Of a stretch of 64,000 bases of DNA, positions 47,295-60,564 are shown piece by piece. The stretch comes from Escallonia rubra (lineage: Eukaryota; Streptophyta; Magnoliopsida; Escalloniales; Escalloniaceae). Where the stretch lies: contig JAVXUO010001805.1 of assembly GCA_033065855.1 (NCBI GenBank), forward strand, positions 264,954-328,953, written 5' to 3'. Numbering within the stretch: position 1 is the stretch's first letter; each line of letters starts with the position of its first letter. Position numbers and translations under genes: made by a program. The notes below the pieces were generated by a model that saw only the letters and a program-made list of their open reading frames with translations, was not told the origin of the DNA and searched no databases.

Positions 47295-50200
47295 AACGTC
47301 GTCCTATTAATTCCAAAGTGTTCCATCAATTGAAGGTAAGAATAGTTGTATTTCTTCAATGCTAACTTAGACTAAATAATATATACCTTTAAGCCTTGCT
47401 GATGTCTATTTTTAGTGGCAAACATTTAAAATCACACACATATAAAAAAAAAGATAATTCTATAAGCACAGAGAAAACAATACTTATAAAATTAGTCGTA
47501 CCTTCAAGTTAGTCTCGTTAACTTTTTTTACTTAGGTTATACCTTGCCAAATTTTCTTCACTACATTTTCTTCAATATTTTTGATTTCTCTTTTGTGTAT
47601 CTTTTGAGTTTACTTAAATAAGTACTTTTATGGACATGAACCGGTTGCAATGCCTATAATTTATGAAAGCATGGTTCTCCCACAATTAAGTGTATTTTAC
47701 CTCGATCATTTTCAAGCATCATCTGATTTGTAAATTGGTCATTTATCTTCATCAAATTAGAAGAAGATTGTATAACAAGACAATTCAACTGGATGCATGA
47801 TGGAACTTTGGATTAAGCATAGAATCAAAAGACTAGTACGGAGGATCATCACTCTATCAGATTTGTCTAAAAGCAAAGCACTTTGCTTTTAGACAACACC
47901 ATAGAAATCATACATGCGCATACAAATTTTAGAAAGAATCTTCAATTACGTGAGCAAGAACACTTATCTGGCTAGGATCTTAAGCACGCTGCAATTTCTA
48001 TTTCAATATACATATTAATAAGTGATTGACATGTAACTTTAACGTTTGTCGCTATAAAGTTATTGTGTGATCATTTCTAAATAACAAATGATTGAAATAA
48101 TAATGTTCCTTTCTAAGAGCATCGGAGGGAATGGGGATTAAGTGTTACAAGTATCTTAAGAGCATCAGAGGTCACATGTTCCTTTCTAAGATCGTGTTGA
48201 GAATGCAATTCATTCAAGTCTGAATCTCTTAACATTTTGAATAGCTGGAATGCTGCATTGACAAACTGTCCTTTGAGGGTATTGCTCTAAATTAGTTTTA
48301 ACTAGCCCTGGGATTCCCAAGGGTATTGCCCAGAACGCTGGTGTAGCAAAATCGGTTGCTTTTGTACTTTATATTTAATTGGTTTCAAACTTTTTTCTGA
48401 ATTCGGAACTTCCCCTTGCCCCTGTAGAAGTTTCATAGATATGTGGCAATAAAATTTTAGGCCTCCATTTACTTCAATTTCAATTGTGTTTGGGCAACTT
48501 GAAACACGAAACACTGAACATGCAAAATTGCGGGGTTCCCATCGCATTTTATCTTCATTAGCTTGACAGAACATGCCAATTATTTTGCAATAATTCTCTT
48601 ACGATGAAGTAAAGAGTAAAGACAGAGACGGAAACTGCTGAGAACCTACCCCATCATCGATCACGAGATTGGAGAAGAGAAATTTGCGTAACCTTCAGCA
48701 ATATAAGTAGTAGACCAATGTAATCGCTTATGCGGATGATTAAGAGAGAAATATCTTTTATTTTGTTGCAAGTGCTTTGTGAGTGAAATTAGTGACTGCC
48801 AGTTCTTCTCCCCCTTCCCCCCATTGCAACGGACGCGGTTTCAAGAACTTGTTGCCAATAGATAATTACTAAGTTATGTGTAGTTACATTGGCTTTGAAC
48901 TTGGCAGCCTGACTACTATTGTGTCATGTTATTAGGAGAATCTGTATGGTTGTATTTTAGCAAATCCACCTCTTTGTCTACAAGGTAATGATGCAGTGAG
49001 TTCGCATAAGCAAACGAGCCACCTGTAGCATGGAATGATACAGAAAACTCCTATTTTAAAATCAAACCCAGTCGTGAAAGTCTGCCAAAGAGATTTCATT
49101 CCTAATATTCGATCGAATTCTTCTTCCAGTCACCTTACTCGCACCATATATTTGCCGAGAAAAACTTATGCATATTAATCGACTGTTCCTCTAAAAAGTT
49201 CAAATGACACAAATCTAACATTCTGGAGTCCCTTTGTCATTGAAATTTCTTCGATAATCCAAAGCCAAATTTCAACAATAATCCAAATAGAGGCGCTTCT
49301 CTGGTAACGGAATACCGCTTACATGAGAGGTAACTGCACCATCTATCTGTCGTTTAAGACTTCACAAGTGTGTTCTAATATTTGAGGCAGTAAAAAGTTG
49401 GCCGTTAGGTTCTACCGCAATAACATGCTCTGGGACTAGAATTTTCGTAGGATAACATGTCCTCTCTCCGGTTTCAAGAGAATTATTAGGCTAATTCAAC
49501 AGAAAAAGATATCATACTCCAATCACCGTGTAAGCTCTTGGTTGTGGTGGTTCAAGTTGCTCCAATCTTAGTGTAAGCTCATAATTATGACAATTCAAGT
49601 GGCTTCAAAGCCACAACTCACCAAACACCCTATTCCGAGAATTCACTCCAACTACACATATTCTTAGCTTAAGTTCTTCACACTGCTTTTACCACGCCAT
49701 CCTTCTCTTCCAATGCGAGACTGAGACTGCCTGCCCTAATTGACATGAAGTTTCATAGTTTTAGCAGTCAATAATCCAGAGGGTTCATTCACCACGGCTA
49801 ACCAAAACATGTACATGGAGTAACGGGGTGAAGGCAAGGATAATTTGACATAATGACATGATTAAAATGAATTTCAGAATTTAATGGTCACTTTAACATA
49901 AATCGACATCTAGTAACTGAGGTTGAATTTGTCTAATTATAGAGTGGTCAACTAAGTAATTAACTCTGATTAAAACTAAGTAAAGAAAACTTACAGGCAA
50001 TTGGAATTACACCTTTTGTACTTAATTCTTGTTAAATGTTCAGGAAAATTGGAGCTAAATACATTGTACTTATTAATGTGAAATTTCATTCATGAGTTGT
50101 TTTGTCGTTGTTATTGATAATTCAAAGATAACAATTTTTAATTGGTGGCATAGAGTGTAATAATGAGGGAATGGGGGCTAATTGCTGAAACAAGTGGCAG

Positions 50201-51959
50201 AATTGAGAATTTTGTTTTATTTTAGGTTCATAAGGATACGGGCAGCACATATGAATTGTTAAGTTTGTGGAAGTTGGACAAACTGTACTAGCAAAAGCAT
50301 AAATGAGAAGAAAAAACAGGACATTGTCGTAAAAGGGATTGTAGTCGCAGAGGCGTTAGGAGATGGTGTAGTTTCAAGATGGGGTTTGTCCATCTCTCTT
50401 TTCCCCAAGCTCGGTGCCCTGTATCTTTTGGTTCATGTTGTGCATTTGGCACTGTCGTGAGGAGCGGGTGTAGTTTCAAGATGGGGTTTGGTTCATGTTG
50501 TGCATATGGTTCCTCCGATCAATCTTCAGAGTTAATTATCCTATGAGAAAATTAACTTGGCATCAAACCTTACTCAGGTCAACCGTTCAAACTCAATACA
50601 GAAACTGTTCTTTTGTTTTAGGAATTGAAATAGTCTTTAAATACCCTCGTGCGTTCAACCCATTATGATCTATGCCTGGCTTGTCTGATGAATTGATTTT
50701 TACCCGACCTATAAGCCGTGACATCCTCATTTCAATTGACATAGGCTCCCCATTTACTTACTTTCATCAACGGAAGCAATCGAAATGTTAACCGATTTGG
50801 GCAACCGGAGTAACTAACACTTTCAATCTTCGGTCCGCGCTTCATTTTCTGTGTGTCAAATAGAAGTGCCCTCAACTTTATACTTCGACATTTTACAGTA
50901 CCACAGCTATTGGATAATGCATGTAATATTGATTGCGGAATCTGGAAGTTGCGTTACAACGAGCGTGTTGTCGTGAGTCGTACCCACGTAACGAACAAGG
51001 TGCCAAAGTCACATTCGGAGCGTGCGAAGCGAACAAAGCGCGAAAAGAACTTTGCGTGAACAACCCCCCGGGGGGGGGGGGAAGGCCAATATGCCCACCC
51101 CCCAGGGGGGCTGAGGCCAACCCCATAGGCTTGGGGAGGCCGAGGCTGACCCCATGGGGTTGGCCAAGGCCTTTGCCGTTTGACCCCGTTGCTCCGGTTG
51201 CGCCGTCGGCCGATGTTTTGGTGAAAAAGGTGTTCGGGTGGTTGCGGCGTGACGATCATGCTACTGTGAGTCACGTGACTCACGTCAACGTAAAATAATT
51301 GGTGACTAAGTCGCGCACGAAGCGTGCGAAGTGAAAAACGCACGCGACTTAGGCGCGCACAATTTGAGCCTTTTTTTTTTGTTAATAAGAGAATTGACAT
51401 GTTCGAAGCGTTAAAAATTTGACCGTTGACAATGTCGACGTGTTCGCGCCAAGCGGAACCCCTAGTGGGCCCTTGGGTCTGACCAAGATAGGTTGAGAAC
51501 AAAACTTAAAAAGAAAAGACTCAAAAAAAAAACACACACAAGGAATTGAAGCTATTAAGCTATTCATAAAAAAATCACTTTAAAGCTTTCTCCTTAGAAC
51601 TTGCGTCTCGTAAACATTGCTATCAGACCCTAATCACCCTTCACTTTCCCTTCCTCTTCACTTTAATCTCACCAAAAACCCCAAAATTTCTTGAACCCCA
51701 TATTTTTGTGCTGTTGGTTCCATTCCATCAGCCCTATTATTGTGTTCCAAAATAACGATCAAGATCTGGGCTGGAGTTGTAAGTTGGATATTAGAAGTAT
51801 GTTGGGCTAAATTAGGGCTTGAGTCTATACTTGTCATCAAATTCATTTGAGTTGGGCGTGGGCCTACCAGCTTATATCCTGTTGCTACAGCAGGTCCAAT
51901 TTCTTCCGAGTGTTGAGTGGTCTAGCCACTCTATAAGCCCGATTGCTATTCTTATGCTT
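47295..51959. other. Gene-poor region
   Basis: No recognisable gene. A 90-codon minus-strand frame at 48302-48574 has no homology that I can name. Around 50340-50500 a short sequence containing GTGTAGTTTCAAGATGGGGTTT is repeated twice. The segment 50940-51370 is unusually rich in CG and self-complementary words and includes the 18-bp palindrome GTGAGTCACGTGACTCAC at 51266-51283 and a C6/G13 block at 51063-51081. Confidence 0.45.
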
Positions 51960-52500
51960 AGGCTAGGTTTGACAAAAAAAATTTCCTCTTTTTTTTTCAG
52001 TTTTTAAAAACTGAAAAACAAAGGACCGTTGGTAACCATTTTTTTTTCAGTTTAAAAATATGTTTTTAAAATAAAGAGTGAAAAAAAAAAAACTCCAGAA
52101 ACTGGTTTTTTTTTTCACTTTTAGTTTTTTTTTCTTAGACCACCACCACCACCCTCCCACCGCCGGCAGCCACCTCAGGCGACCACCGTCGGCCGCCGGC
52201 GACCACCGCCGGAGACTGCCGGCAGCCACCTCCGGCCGCCGGCGACCACTGCCGGCTGCCACCGCCGACGATCACCGCCGCTCCGGCCGCCGGCCACCAC
52301 CACCGCTACACCCCACCACCACCACCGCAAACCACAAAAAAAAAAAGTCAAAATAAAAAGGGTTACCAAACACAAAAAAAAAACCTCAAAAAAAAAGGGG
52401 TAATCAAACACCCACTTGTTTTTATATAAAAAAAAAATTAAGCTGCTCTTTAAAAACTGAAAACCAAAAAAAAAAAAAATTGTCAAACGAACCCTTAGTA
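51960..52500. mobile_element. Short non-autonomous repeat, CCACC-rich core (copy 2)
   Basis: It has the same architecture as 20724-21200: a GGTTTGACA-type left end, poly-T, TTTCACTTTTxGTTTTTTTT, a CCACC/GCCGGC-rich core ending CGCTACACCCCACCACC, CAAACACCCACTTGTTTTT, AGCTGCTCTTTAA, and GTCAAACGAACCC at the right end. The order is strictly conserved, which supports a single repeat family. Confidence 0.65.
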
Positions 52501-52990
52501 TCATCCACTTTCTGTTTCATACAATTCCGTTATGACATAGACTTAATCTGCTACCTAGCAGCAATAAACTCCATGATGATCATCTTTGGGAAAATATAAC
52601 ACCGGTTCATCTCCTACCAGTAACAATCGTTGCCAGAACGTACGACTAAAATCAACAGAAATATTATGTGAGTTTATGAGTTGCCAGGGGAGATGCGGCC
52701 TGTTTTGTGATTGCAACAGCCATAGTTGTCTCTTGTGTTTTGTGGATGTATACAACGATGTTAAGACGGTTTCAATGGATTCATGGATGGCTTCGACCGG
52801 TGGTGCTCCGATGGTCGACAGCGGGGATAACGGCTAGTGGGTCTACCGTGTGCAATCAAATTTGGTTGTGGGTAATGTACTGAAACTAAAATAAAATATG
52901 GGTAGTGTTGGTGTTTCTGTAGATTGGCATGACGGGGCCACGGTGGGAGATGGCTTCGACTGGTGGTGCTCCGATGGTCGACGGCTAGTG
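52501..52990. other. Spacer with a 33-bp direct repeat
   Basis: The stretch beginning ATGGCTTCGACCGGTGGTGC occurs at 52787-52819 and again, with one change, at 52950-52982. The second copy lies directly before the copia LTR boundary. No gene was seen. Confidence 0.55.
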
Positions 52991-53736
52991 TGTTGGAGTA
53001 AAAATCACAGAATGGAAGAAGAAAACGAAAATTCAATGGCTTGAGGCGCGTCTAAAGACACTGTCTTTAAGGCGATATTTGCCCCCACTCGATTCGAGTT
53101 TGCTACCGGGTTAATGGCAAATCACCTCCAGGATTACTCAAACCAACAATCTGCAGATAGCAATTCTGAAGATTCGTTTCAGAATTGCTCCTCGAAATTG
53201 TGTATATACCTGGAAAAATTGAGATTCGAAATTTGGAATGCCAAGTAGAAATTTATTCTGAATTTCAGAATCTTATATATGGACTTAACAGCCACCCCTT
53301 CATGAAGGGACACAACCAATCAAAAAAATACCAGAAATAACTGTTATTTCTGGTACCTTTTCGGAATTATTACTTTCAAAGTCATTAAGATAAATAATTG
53401 AAAGAAACAATTCCAAAAATTAGTAAAATATGGGCCGTTAGATCATATATAAATCAACGCGCTATACGCGCTCGCGGCAAGTGCTAAGTGCGCCTACTAA
53501 AGCGCACACAATGCGCCACATGCGCGCACGTGTGCGATGCACCGCACAATAGTATTCCCAATCTTCCTTCCAAAACATCTCAAAATAATTTAAATGATAT
53601 GTACCATGTATTTGCTTATAAGGAGAGAGAAAGTTATTTTTCTCTCCAATGTGGGACAAAGAACAAGACCTTTTGGGTCTTGAACTTCTCAATCAATACA
53701 AACACATTACATAACAATCTACCACCAACACTAACA
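52991..53736 (-). repeat. Copia 3' LTR (about 746 bp)
   Basis: On the minus strand it begins TGTTAGTGTTGG (complement at 53736) directly after the polypurine tract and probably ends ...CCAACA at 52991. The left border is inferred from the TG...CA rule and the short inverted ends. Confidence 0.65.
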
Positions 53737-54283
53737 ATCCCCCACTTAGATTGTCATGTTGATATACTGATATTGTCATGTTTAGTAAATGTATCTCTCG
53801 ATTTAAACCCTTACTTAGTACAAACACATCAAAGCACTAATTAAATCCACGGTGGCCTAAGCTTTAACCTGGATTCATTGATATTAGAACCAGATATGCT
53901 GCACACATAACGATATCCAATTCCAGTGAGCAATTCACCAAATAAATAATGTATAATCACAGCCATTAACGTCATCCTGGACTTCATGAACATTTACAAA
54001 AGTAAACCTTTAACTTTTGCTAGAAGCGGCTCCACTTCTTATGTTCACATAGGTGAAGTTCCATCTGTGTCCCTGTTACTTGAACACTTATACGGAAATT
54101 AATTGAACTTCATTAAGAGTCAATAACTCACCCTCTATATCGTAACAGTCAGCACTTTCACATCCTGGAATAGGTTACCAAACAAATAATTAAGTGCTCC
54201 TTCAACCACTTATTAGTAACTTGTTATTACCCGTTAAACCATGAGTCTAGCTTATGGTCGGGTTTCCGATGCTGGTGGTCTAT
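53737..54283 (-). other. Copia 3' untranslated segment
   Basis: This is non-coding sequence between the pol stop codon (54284-54286) and the polypurine tract and LTR. No open frame of note was seen. Confidence 0.55.
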
Positions 54284-56959
54284 TAAAAAGGTTTCAAACC
54301 CATCTCATTAGATGTACTCCTCACTAGATCTTTTGAAAGACATTTAGTTAGAGAATCAGCCAAGTTATTACTTGACCTAACATACACTATGGTGATCACA
54401 CCATTTAGTATCAATTCTCGGATATACTCGTGTCATAAGCTTATATGCCTAGACTTACCATTATAAATGGTACTATATGCTCTAGACATAGTCGCCTCAC
54501 TATCACAGTGCAAAGAAATTGATGGCACCGGTTGTGGCCACAACTTTATATCAAACAACAGATTTCTCAACCATTCTGCTTCTTTGTCTGCGGCCGCCAA
54601 CGCCAAAAATTCCGATTCCATCGTTGAGTGTGTTATACAAGTCCATTTCTTTGAAACCCAAGAAACAGCTCCTCCCGTGAGGGTAAACACCCAACCTGAC
54701 GTTGACTTGTTATCGGTCGCACTAGTTATCCAACTAGCGCCAGTGTACCCTTCAAGTACTGCAGGAAAGCGATTGTAAAACAGTCCTAGTTTTATGGTTC
54801 GTTTAAGAAACCCAAAGACTCTACAAATAGCTTTCCAATGATCAACACCAGGATTACGTGTATATCTAGAAAGTTTGCAAACTGAAAATGCTATATCGGG
54901 CCTAGTACAATGCATTGCATACATTAGACTACCAATGGCACTTGCATATTCTAGTTGAGCAACTGCTATACCAGAATTTTCACCCAATTTGGAAGAAGAA
55001 TCATATGGGGTACTCACTTCTTTAATTCCTAAATGCTGGAATTTAAGAAGCATTTTCTCAATGTAGTGTGATTGAGATAAAGCATAACCCCCACTATGTT
55101 TCTTAACCTTAATTCCTAAAACAGTATCAACCTCATTAAGATCTTTCATCTTAAATCTGGAATTAAGATACTCTTTTGTTTCAGAAATTCCTTCCAAATT
55201 TGTACCAAATATGAGCAAGTCATCCACATAAAGACATATAATAACACCATATGCATCTGTAAATTTTGAGTAAATGCACTTGTCAGCATTATTATGTCTA
55301 AATCTAGGAGATAAAATAATAGAGTCAAATTTTTCATGCCACTGTTTTGGTGCCTGCTTCAAGCCATACAAAGACTTAACCAATTTGCAAACCTTCCTTT
55401 TATTTCCCGGCATAACAAATCCTTCGGGTTGTTCCATGTACACCTCTTCATCAAGGTCACCGTTTAAAAATGCAGTCTTAACATCCATTTGGTGTACATG
55501 CAACTTATATAAAGATGCCAGTGCAAAAAGCACTCTAATGGACGTTATTCGTGTCACATGTGCATAGGTATCAAAATAGTCTATGCCCTCCTTTTGTCTA
55601 AAACCTTTTGCTACCAATCTGACCTTAAAGGTTTGTATAGACCCATCCGTATTATATTTCCTTCTAAACACCCACTTACATCCAATTGGTTTAGATCCTC
55701 GAGGCAATTCAACTAACACCCAAGTATTATTATATAATATTGAGTCTATCTCATCATTGATTGTCTCTTTCCAAAAAGCAACATCTCTAGAAGCCATTAC
55801 TTCAGAATATGTCGTTGGATCATCTTCCACATTTAGTAACATGGGAATTTCCTTGAGAACATTCTCTCTATCACCTTCCAACAAGAAAGCAATTGCTTGA
55901 GAGTCTATAAAGCCAGGATCCAATATTTTCTCTTTTCTAGCTCTTTGACTTCTCCTAGGTTCCGTTGTGTAATTAGGCACAACACTTTCATTTTCACGAG
56001 ATGAACCTATATTCGAGTCAGTTTCGAGTGAAATTGTGGGTGGTGAAAAATCAGAATCAGAGTTGAATTTATCTTCAATAAACTCAACATCTCTAGATTC
56101 TACAATGACGTTAGACTCTAAGTCTAATAGGCGGTAGGCCTTGGAATTTTCAGCATATCCCACAAAGACACTTTTGAGAGCTCTTGGTCCCAACTTTGTT
56201 CTCTTAGGATCAGGAACCCTATAGAAGGCAAGACAACCCCAAACTCTAAGGTAACTTAGGTTAGGTTTTCTTCCTTTCCATAGTTCGTATTGTGAAACCT
56301 TGGTTTTCATTGAAGTTATTATGTTATGCACGTGACAAGCTGAAAGTAATGCTTCACCCCATAAACTCAAAAGCAATCTAGCATTCAAGAGCATAGCATT
56401 TATCATTTCCGTAAGTGCCCTATTTTTTCGTTCAGCTAAACCATTTTGCTATGGGGTGTAGGGTGCACTTTTCTGATGTATGATGCCATGCTCTTCACAA
56501 TAAGAATAAAATTCAGTAGGAAAAAAATTCTCCACCTCTATCACTACAAATTTTTTAATCCTTTTCTCTTTTTGATTCTCAATCTCAGATTTATAGCGCT
56601 TGAACATATCAAAGGCTTCACTTTTATGTTTCATTAATTACACAAAAGTATATCTAGAGAAATCATCTATAAAAGTGAGAAAATATCTATTGCCACCTCT
56701 ATTTAAGACTCCATTCATTTCACAAATGTCGGAATACACAAGTTCTAACAATTGTGTATTTCTTTCAGCCTTAGGAAAAAGGTTGTTTAGACAACTTTCC
56801 TTGAATGCAGATTTGGCATTTAGCATTTTCCACATGATTATATGAAATCAAACCATGCTTAGACATAAATTTTAATGATCTAAAATTTAAATGAGCTAAA
56901 CGACCATGCCAATAAATAAAGGAGTCTCCAGAGTAAGCCAAATTCTCTACCTCTATCAC
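54284..56959 (-). pseudogene. Copia pol polyprotein (integrase-RT-RNase H), disrupted
   Basis: The longest open part (54433-56406, 657 codons) spans the integrase end, RT and RNase H. Landmarks are [27 protein letters not shown], the RT start ([20 protein letters not shown]), the catalytic YVDDLLIF box, and RNase H ([20 protein letters not shown], then [20 protein letters not shown]). Defects are TGA at 54433-54435 (Arg expected in RHISLRHEYIR), TAG at 56449-56451 (Gln expected in the TPQQNG motif), TAA at 56638-56640, and a frameshift near 56780. The gag-pre-integrase HxxxH region (WHGRLAHLNF) is still visible at 56771-56959. It cannot make an active polyprotein. Confidence 0.93.
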
Positions 56960-56964
56960 TATGA

Positions 56965-57695
56965 CTTATGGACTCGTCTACTCGGCTGGGAGAGTAAAGG
57001 AGTTATGGACTTCTCTACTCAGCCAGGAGAGTAGAGGCCTTCTTGGACTCGTCTACTCGACTGGGAGAGTATAGGCCTTCATGGGTCGTCTACTCGACTG
57101 GGAGAGTAGAGGAGTTAGGGACTCGTCTACTCGGCTGGGAGTGTAGAGGAGTTATGGACTCGTCTACTCGGCCCGGAGAGTAGAGGCCTTCTTCGACTAG
57201 TCTACTCGGCTGGAAGAGTAGAGGACTTATGGACTTGTCTACTCGGCTGGGAGAATAAAGGAGTCATAGACTCGTCTACTGGCTGGGAGAATATAGGCAT
57301 TCATGGACACATCTACTCGGCTGGGAGAGTAGAGTTATGAACATGTCTACTCGCCCGGGAGAGTAGAGTATAGTAGTTATGGACTCGTCTACTCGGCTGA
57401 GAGTGTAGAGGAGTTATGGACACGTCAACTCGGCTGGGAGAGTAGAGCACTTATAGACTCGGCTGGGAGAGTAGAGCACTTATGGACTCGTCTACTCGGC
57501 TGGGAGAATAAAGGAATTATAGACTCATCTACTGGCCAGGAGAATATAGGCCTTCATGGACTCATCTACTTGGCTAGGAGAGTAGAGTTATGAACTTGTC
57601 TACTCAGCCGGGAGAGTAAAGGCCTTCTTGGACTATTATACTCGGCTGGGAGAGTAGAGGCCTTCATCGGTCGTCTATTCGGCAGGGAAAATAGA
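56965..57695. repeat. Hairpin minisatellite block 1 (about 37-bp unit)
   Basis: Roughly 20 degenerate units of the form GGACTCGTCTACTCGGCTGGGAGAGTAGAGG followed by a variable AGTTAT/CCTTCAT link. Each intact unit contains CTACTC and GAGTAG as an inverted pair around an 8-base loop. Some units are shortened. Confidence 0.92.
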
Positions 57696-57699
57696 AACA

Positions 57700-60114
57700 A
57701 TGTGGGGATTATAAAGGCTAGTCAAGACAACTAGAACAATAACCCTCAAATCATAACTTATCAATGAAGAACTCAGTCTACTCAAAAAGTAGTAAAGAAG
57801 ATTAGATTTGACCAAATCGAGTTGTCCACAAGATCTTATATAGGCCAGGTGACGCCCTGATGCTTTTAATATCCTTGTAATGTAAAATCTTCATTCCCCA
57901 ACCCCACCCCGACCACAAAATCATGCAGATGAAGGGCCGATAAAGGGGGCGACAAAGGTAAACACTACATGCAACACTTCAACAATTTGATAACGATGGC
58001 TCAAATGGCATCTATATTAGACTTATTAGTCCAAACATGAAATCTATATTCAATACGACGATTTTTCAGAACCCATTGAACTTGAAGGATGAAAGCAAGC
58101 TTTCGAGTACTTGAAAAGATTGATTATTCATAAGATTGATGAAAGAGAGATCATGCATGAGTTGGACAACCTAGTGGCATTGCTCCGAGTCAACTGGAAG
58201 GTGCAAAAAAGGAAGCCCAGCTCATGTTATAAAACAAAACTATCATCAGAAGGATTGCAATCTCACCGGCTCATGTAAAGGGATGAGTTCTGGCTGTCAT
58301 GAATTCCACGCTAGTCCGTCCCAAGACTCTATGACAATCTGCATAACAACTCGTCGCGACTTTGTATATGCCATGTCATGACGAGTCCAACCTTAACCTG
58401 TTCCAATCTATTTCAAAATAATAAATTGCATTAATATTGGAATTACACTAATCGTAATTGACAAAAGAAAAACAAAGAGTTCATATTACTTCTTCAGGCG
58501 GTTCAGCATAACAATTTCTCATGAACGTGATGGGACCTTCGGGCCTTTTGTAACCCTTTTGGTCATTTTTGTTGTAAACAAAAATGTCATGTAAAAACAA
58601 CCACCAATCCTTCATCTAAGGAAATTTGCTAATCAAATCCCATTTTTAAGATAACTAGTAATGGCGAAGCCGAAATCCCAAACTTTATGGAAGAGTTGGT
58701 AGTCATCCGCGTAGTAAAAAAATAAAGCGTTGGTGAAGACAAAGTAGGAATAATGCCTTCCAAACACACAAAAAAGATAGAGGATAAGTATCAAACGGTA
58801 TGATATAAAAACCATAAAAAGAAGAAACTTTGGTCCTTCTGTTTTAAGTGCAATTTTGCAGAGATCATAGAAAAGTTGAAGGGCCAAAGGAGTAGGAACA
58901 TTGTCTTTTAGCGGGTGAGTATGCACGGTCAACTTCACGAGCAACCTTAGACATTTAACATCCTCTTTTATATCTTGTTCAGAGCCTAAACCAAAGTCAA
59001 CAAAGGAATACAAACCCAAAGGAATAGATGCAAAAGTTATCTTCCAAGAAAACAGTAAGCAAGAAAAAAAGGTATTAACCTTTCACCCCAGTGAAATCAA
59101 ACAGCATAGCTTGGTGATTATCATCTACATAGAACCTGTTTAAGAGATTTCCATGGCGTCGGCGCTGATGGTATCCAGATTTCCATCCTTCACAAATTCC
59201 CCTAAAGCCAAAAATACATAATCGATTGCGAACAACCCATCACAAGTGAAGATTTCAAAAATATTGTTGACGATATTCGTAATTTTTCATAGGTTTCCCT
59301 TTGAGATTGGGTTAACAACACACAAAAATTCAAAAAAATATGTTAGTAATCTCAGGGGTCGACCCATATCAAAACATTCTAAAGTCCAAACGCAGGTTCA
59401 GAAATAAAAATAAGCACAAGTTTTTCTTCGGTTTCCCTTGTTGCGATTGGGTTTACAACATACAAAAATTCAAAGAATTATATTATGCTAGTAATTTTGG
59501 GGGTCGACCCAGATCACACATTCCACTGATACTTATCAGAAGGTCCAAAGTCCAAACACAGCTGTAGAAACAAAAACAAAAAAATAAGCACAGGTAGTAC
59601 TGTGGATGAAATCCGGGACAAGTTTTTAAGGACTCGTGAATAAACCTGCACAGCGAAAAAACACCGGTGACTCGCCAAAAGTATTTTCGGCGGAGAAACT
59701 CGGATGCTTAAGTCAGCAAATGTGTTTGAGAGAATCGGAATAAACTATCAATCAAAGACTTATATTTCTCTCTTTCCTCTTTTTCTTTGTATAGAGTCTC
59801 AATTAGTGAGTAGTTATTCCTCCTTCATAGGGGGTTACCCTACTAAGTGGGGAGTTACTCCTGATTAATGGCCTAGTTAATCTCATTTAGTGGGTTGTTA
59901 CTAGCCATCATGGAGAAGTGAATTATTGGGTAAATGGGTATTACTGCTTCTCCACTTTCTCATAGTTAAAGAGGCGGTTATGGTTTTCCAGATGATGACA
60001 TGTGTCATCATCTTGGCTTTGCTATTTTTGCCCATATCATTTGCCCCCCATTCCATGTTCTTTTTCTTGAAAAAAGGGCCTCGAAGAAACCTATTTTTTA
60101 GTTGGGTGAGTACT
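57700..60114. repeat. Higher-order array unit 1 (about 2.4 kb)
   Basis: Parts in order: a segment shared with 23340-23990; a stretch homologous to the arms of the 35.5-39.5 kb palindrome (58200-59590, with minus-strand remnants such as YADDYQLFHKVWDFGF); a short LTR-like piece with CGGAGAAACTCGGATGCTTA; and a TAGTGAGTAGTTATTCCTCC-type tail leading into the next minisatellite. No intact gene. Confidence 0.88.
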
Positions 60115-60560
60115 CGGTTATACTAGTAGAGGCCTTAATGGGCTCATCTACTGGGCAAAGAGAGTAGAGGTCATCATGGACTCGTCTACTCGGCTGGGCG
60201 CGTAGAGAGGTTATGGACACGTCTACCGGGCTAGGAGTGTAGAGGACTTATGGACTCGTCTACGGGGCTGGGAGAGTAGAGCCCTTATGGACTCGTCTAC
60301 TCGGCTGGGAGACTAAAGGACTTATGGACTCGTTTGGGAGAGTAGAGGACTTATGGACTCCTTTACTCGGGTGGGAGAATAAAGGAGTTATAGACTCGTC
60401 TACTGGCTGGGAGAATATAGGCCTTCATGGACTCATCTACTCGGCTGGGAGAGTAGAGTTATGAACTTGTCTACTCGGCCGGGAGAGTAAAGGCCTTCTT
60501 GGACTATTATACTCGGCTGGGAGAGTAGAGGCCTTCATCGGTCGTCTACTCGGCAAGGAA
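60115..60560. repeat. Hairpin minisatellite block 2
   Basis: The same unit as block 1, about 12 copies, including variants TCTACGGGGCTGGGAGAGTA and TTACTCGGGTGGGAGAATAA. It joins the second array unit with the same border sequence (CGTCTACTCGGCAAGGAAAA) as block 3. Confidence 0.92.
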
Positions 60561-60564
60561 AATA

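Larger units (their letters stand above)
52991..56967 (-). mobile_element. 5'-truncated Ty1/copia retrotransposon
   Basis: On the minus strand the order is pre-integrase and integrase pieces, RT, RNase H, polypurine tract (complement of TCCCCCACTTAG) and 3' LTR, which is the copia order. The 5' LTR, gag and protease are missing. At about 56967 the copia sequence changes abruptly to the CTACTC minisatellite. Confidence 0.9.

Noticed and set aside
58633-59019. 128-codon minus-strand frame as a gene in the array
   Set aside because: The copy at 61554-62063 is split into two shorter frames and the palindrome arms carry broken versions. I treat it as repeat-borne remnant sequence.
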